Below are positions 5,322-7,116 of a stretch of DNA of 7,116 bases, one piece after another. Position 1 is the stretch's first letter, and each line of letters begins with the position of its first letter. Source of the stretch: Saprospiraceae bacterium (GTDB lineage Bacteria; Bacteroidota; Bacteroidia; Chitinophagales; Saprospiraceae); contig SLKL01000292.1 of the NCBI GenBank assembly GCA_007134625.1, positions 1-7,116 of the forward strand, read 5' to 3'. The notes beneath the pieces are model-generated. The model made no database searches and was not told the origin of the DNA. It worked only from the letters and a program-made list of their open reading frames with translations. Made by a program: the position numbers and the translations under genes.

Positions 5322-7116
5322 ATGATCAGGTCCTACAGCCTTTCGGGTTTATTTGTTTTTGTAATTGCCGGTGTTTTTGTACTTACGGGATTGCAGTCCT
5401 GTATGCCGGAGATTTCTGAGGATAAGGTGGAACTGGAGTGGTCTTTGGAAAAAGAAAAGTTCAGGACGATATACAATTTTCAGAATCAATTTCAGGCGGA
5501 CAGTTTAGCGGCTTTAATGAATCATCCTGAGGCAGCTGTAAGGTGGGCTGCTGTCAAGGCTTTTGCTTCGATAAAAGATTCCTCCCATTTTGAAATAGTA
5601 TTGCCTGCCCTGATGGACAGTGTCGTTGAGGTGGCAGCTATGGCAGCCTATGCGCTTGGTCAAATGGGTGCTCAAGGGGCAGAAGAACCATTGATTAATG
5701 CCTTCAGGGCAGATGATGCCGAAGGTGAGTATTTGCTCCTTAACAGCCGTATTCTGGAAGCTATCGGAAAATGCGGGGGGGAGGATGCCTTACAATTACT
5801 CTCTACCATAGAAACTTACCTTCCATCTGATACACTGCTTTTAAAAGGACAAACAAGGGGGATTTACCAATTTGCTCTACGACGAATGACTTCTACGGAA
5901 GGGACATCAACTATGGTGAACTATCTGACTTCAAGGGGATTTCCCCATGAGGTCCGAATAATAGCTGCCAATTATCTGGCTAGGGCGACCGATATTGATC
6001 TCAGTTCTTATGCTTACAGCATCGGACGATTGATGGAGACGGATCGCGATCCCTATATCAGAATGGCTATGGCTTTAGCAGCTCCTAAAGCAAAATCAGA
6101 GCGGGTTCGCCAACTGCTCTCCAAAATGTCAATCGAAGACACCGATTATAGGGTCCGTGTCAACGCCCTTCGGGGTCTTGAGCTGATGAGACCCGGTAAC
6201 CTCAATGATGTCTTGATGAATGCTGTTTTTGACCCTCACCCATCTGTAAGCCTGACTGCAGGAGCGGCATTAATCCGGAATCTGGATGAACACAATGCAT
6301 CTTTTTTTCAGGAACAGGATAATATTTCCACTTTAGACTATCGCGCTAAATCCAGGGTTTTGGCAGCATCATTAAAAAACATGCCCTTTTACTATGCAGT
6401 CTCTGCAGCCAATGTAAACAACCGGCTAAAAAGGCTTTATGAGCAAAGTGAAAATCCTTTTGAAAGGGAAGCATGGATTTTTGCCTTAAGTCATGATCCT
6501 ATTAATTTGGACTATATTCTTCAGCAACTCAGTACCGCTGATGATGCTTATTTATCAACCAATACATTACTTCACCTTGAAAACCTGCTTAATGTCTCAA
6601 GACAAAAGCCGGCTACTAATTTTAATCGAGGGGTCGTATTGAGAAAGATTTCAGACAGCCTACGGGATGCACTACTTTCCGAAGATGCCGGAAAAATCAT
6701 TGTAGCTTCGGATATCATTAGAAGAAACCAACAATTACTCGCCAATCAGTTTCAGGATAAAGCATTTTTTGAAGAAATCCTGGAGGGGCTTTCCGTTCCC
6801 TCTGAAATTCAGGTTTACAATCAGCTTGTTATTCTGATGAATGAACTGTACGAAGAGCAGGGCGAGTTGCTACCGGTTCATTTGAGTAAACCCATTGACT
6901 GGGAGCTTTATCTGAGGTTGCCCGACACTGTCAGAATAGCTATTCAATTGAGTGGCGGTGAAGTCTTGGTAGCTTTACCAAAAGAATCCAATCCGGCAAC
7001 GGTCACTAACTTAGTAAGCCTGATTTTAGATGGTTATTATAACGGAAAAAATATCCACAGAGTAGTCCCCAACTTTGTGATTCAAGGTGGATGCCCGAGG
7101 GGTGACGGCTACGGCA
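5322..7116 (+). CDS. HEAT-repeat lipoprotein with C-terminal cyclophilin-type peptidyl-prolyl isomerase domain (partial, cut by window end)
   Basis: The frame is open from ATG 5322 to the right edge, giving 598 codons. A hydrophobic signal (about 7-24) leads to a lipobox, LQSC, with C27 as the likely lipidated residue. The acidic stretch after it (CMPEISEDK) resembles the export signal of Bacteroidota surface lipoproteins. Residues about 60-320 hold paired helices of HEAT-like repeats, for example HPEAAVRWAAVKAFASI, DSVVEVAAMAAYALGQMG, DPYIRMAMALAAPKA and DYRVRVNALRGLELM. A less regular helical part follows. From about 543 a cyclophilin domain begins: GGEVLVALPKESNPATVTNL, GYYNGKNIHRVVPNFVIQGG, then PRGDGYG at 592-598. 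R580, F585 and Q588 match the catalytic Arg, Phe and Gln of cyclophilins. About 100 more residues would complete the domain. The protein probably catalyses proline isomerisation on envelope proteins, with the HEAT part binding partners; that role is inferred. Two odd residues are I578 for the usual Phe and C591 for the usual Asp. Confidence 0.88.
   Translation, partial: MIRSYSLSGLFVFVIAGVFVLTGLQSCMPEISEDKVELEWSLEKEKFRTIYNFQNQFQADSLAALMNHPEAAVRWAAVKAFASIKDSSHFEIVLPALMDSVVEVAAMAAYALGQMGAQGAEEPLINAFRADDAEGEYLLLNSRILEAIGKCGGEDALQLLSTIETYLPSDTLLLKGQTRGIYQFALRRMTSTEGTSTMVNYLTSRGFPHEVRIIAANYLARATDIDLSSYAYSIGRLMETDRDPYIRMAMALAAPKAKSERVRQLLSKMSIEDTDYRVRVNALRGLELMRPGNLNDVLMNAVFDPHPSVSLTAGAALIRNLDEHNASFFQEQDNISTLDYRAKSRVLAASLKNMPFYYAVSAANVNNRLKRLYEQSENPFEREAWIFALSHDPINLDYILQQLSTADDAYLSTNTLLHLENLLNVSRQKPATNFNRGVVLRKISDSLRDALLSEDAGKIIVASDIIRRNQQLLANQFQDKAFFEEILEGLSVPSEIQVYNQLVILMNELYEEQGELLPVHLSKPIDWELYLRLPDTVRIAIQLSGGEVLVALPKESNPATVTNLVSLILDGYYNGKNIHRVVPNFVIQGGCPRGDGYG

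Overview
The window looks like chromosomal DNA of a Bacteroidota bacterium. The evidence is AT-rich spacers, two exact TAnnTTTG boxes (the -7 element of this phylum's housekeeping promoters) just upstream of genes, A-rich start regions without strong Shine-Dalgarno sequences, and protein types that match family members known from Bacteroidota: the AroB with its NLETC stretch, a class A PBP with a long insert between its two catalytic domains, and a HEAT-repeat/cyclophilin lipoprotein. I cannot name the genus. All supported genes lie on the + strand.

Layout. Positions 1-60 are the end of a tandem array of 7-base units that runs off the left edge. A small ABM-fold (antibiotic biosynthesis monooxygenase-like) gene follows at 177-476. 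A 522-base spacer (477-998) has no convincing gene. It holds a second, degenerate GA-phased heptamer array (625-666), a pair of small hairpins with related loops (745-783), and the promoter and leader of the next gene. aroB (3-dehydroquinate synthase, shikimate pathway) is at 999-2117. A penicillin-binding protein 1A type glycosyltransferase/transpeptidase is at 2215-4776. A four-helix small membrane protein of unknown function follows at about 4830-5177. The last gene starts at 5322 and is cut by the right edge. It encodes a predicted lipoprotein made of HEAT-like repeats fused to a cyclophilin-type peptidyl-prolyl isomerase.

How the genes fit together. aroB feeds chorismate and aromatic amino acid synthesis in the cytoplasm. 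PBP1A builds and cross-links peptidoglycan outside the inner membrane. The small membrane protein sits 53 bases after the PBP gene and may share its transcript. The isomerase lipoprotein probably acts on protein folding in the envelope. Apart from a possible envelope theme in the last three genes, I see no dedicated pathway cluster, no mobile element, no CRISPR and no defence system.

This is mostly an ordinary housekeeping region. The points most worth a second look are an apparent insertion of about 22 residues in AroB, the two heptamer arrays that seem to belong to one repeat family, a terminator-like hairpin squeezed between the aroB promoter box and its start codon, and the HEAT-cyclophilin architecture.
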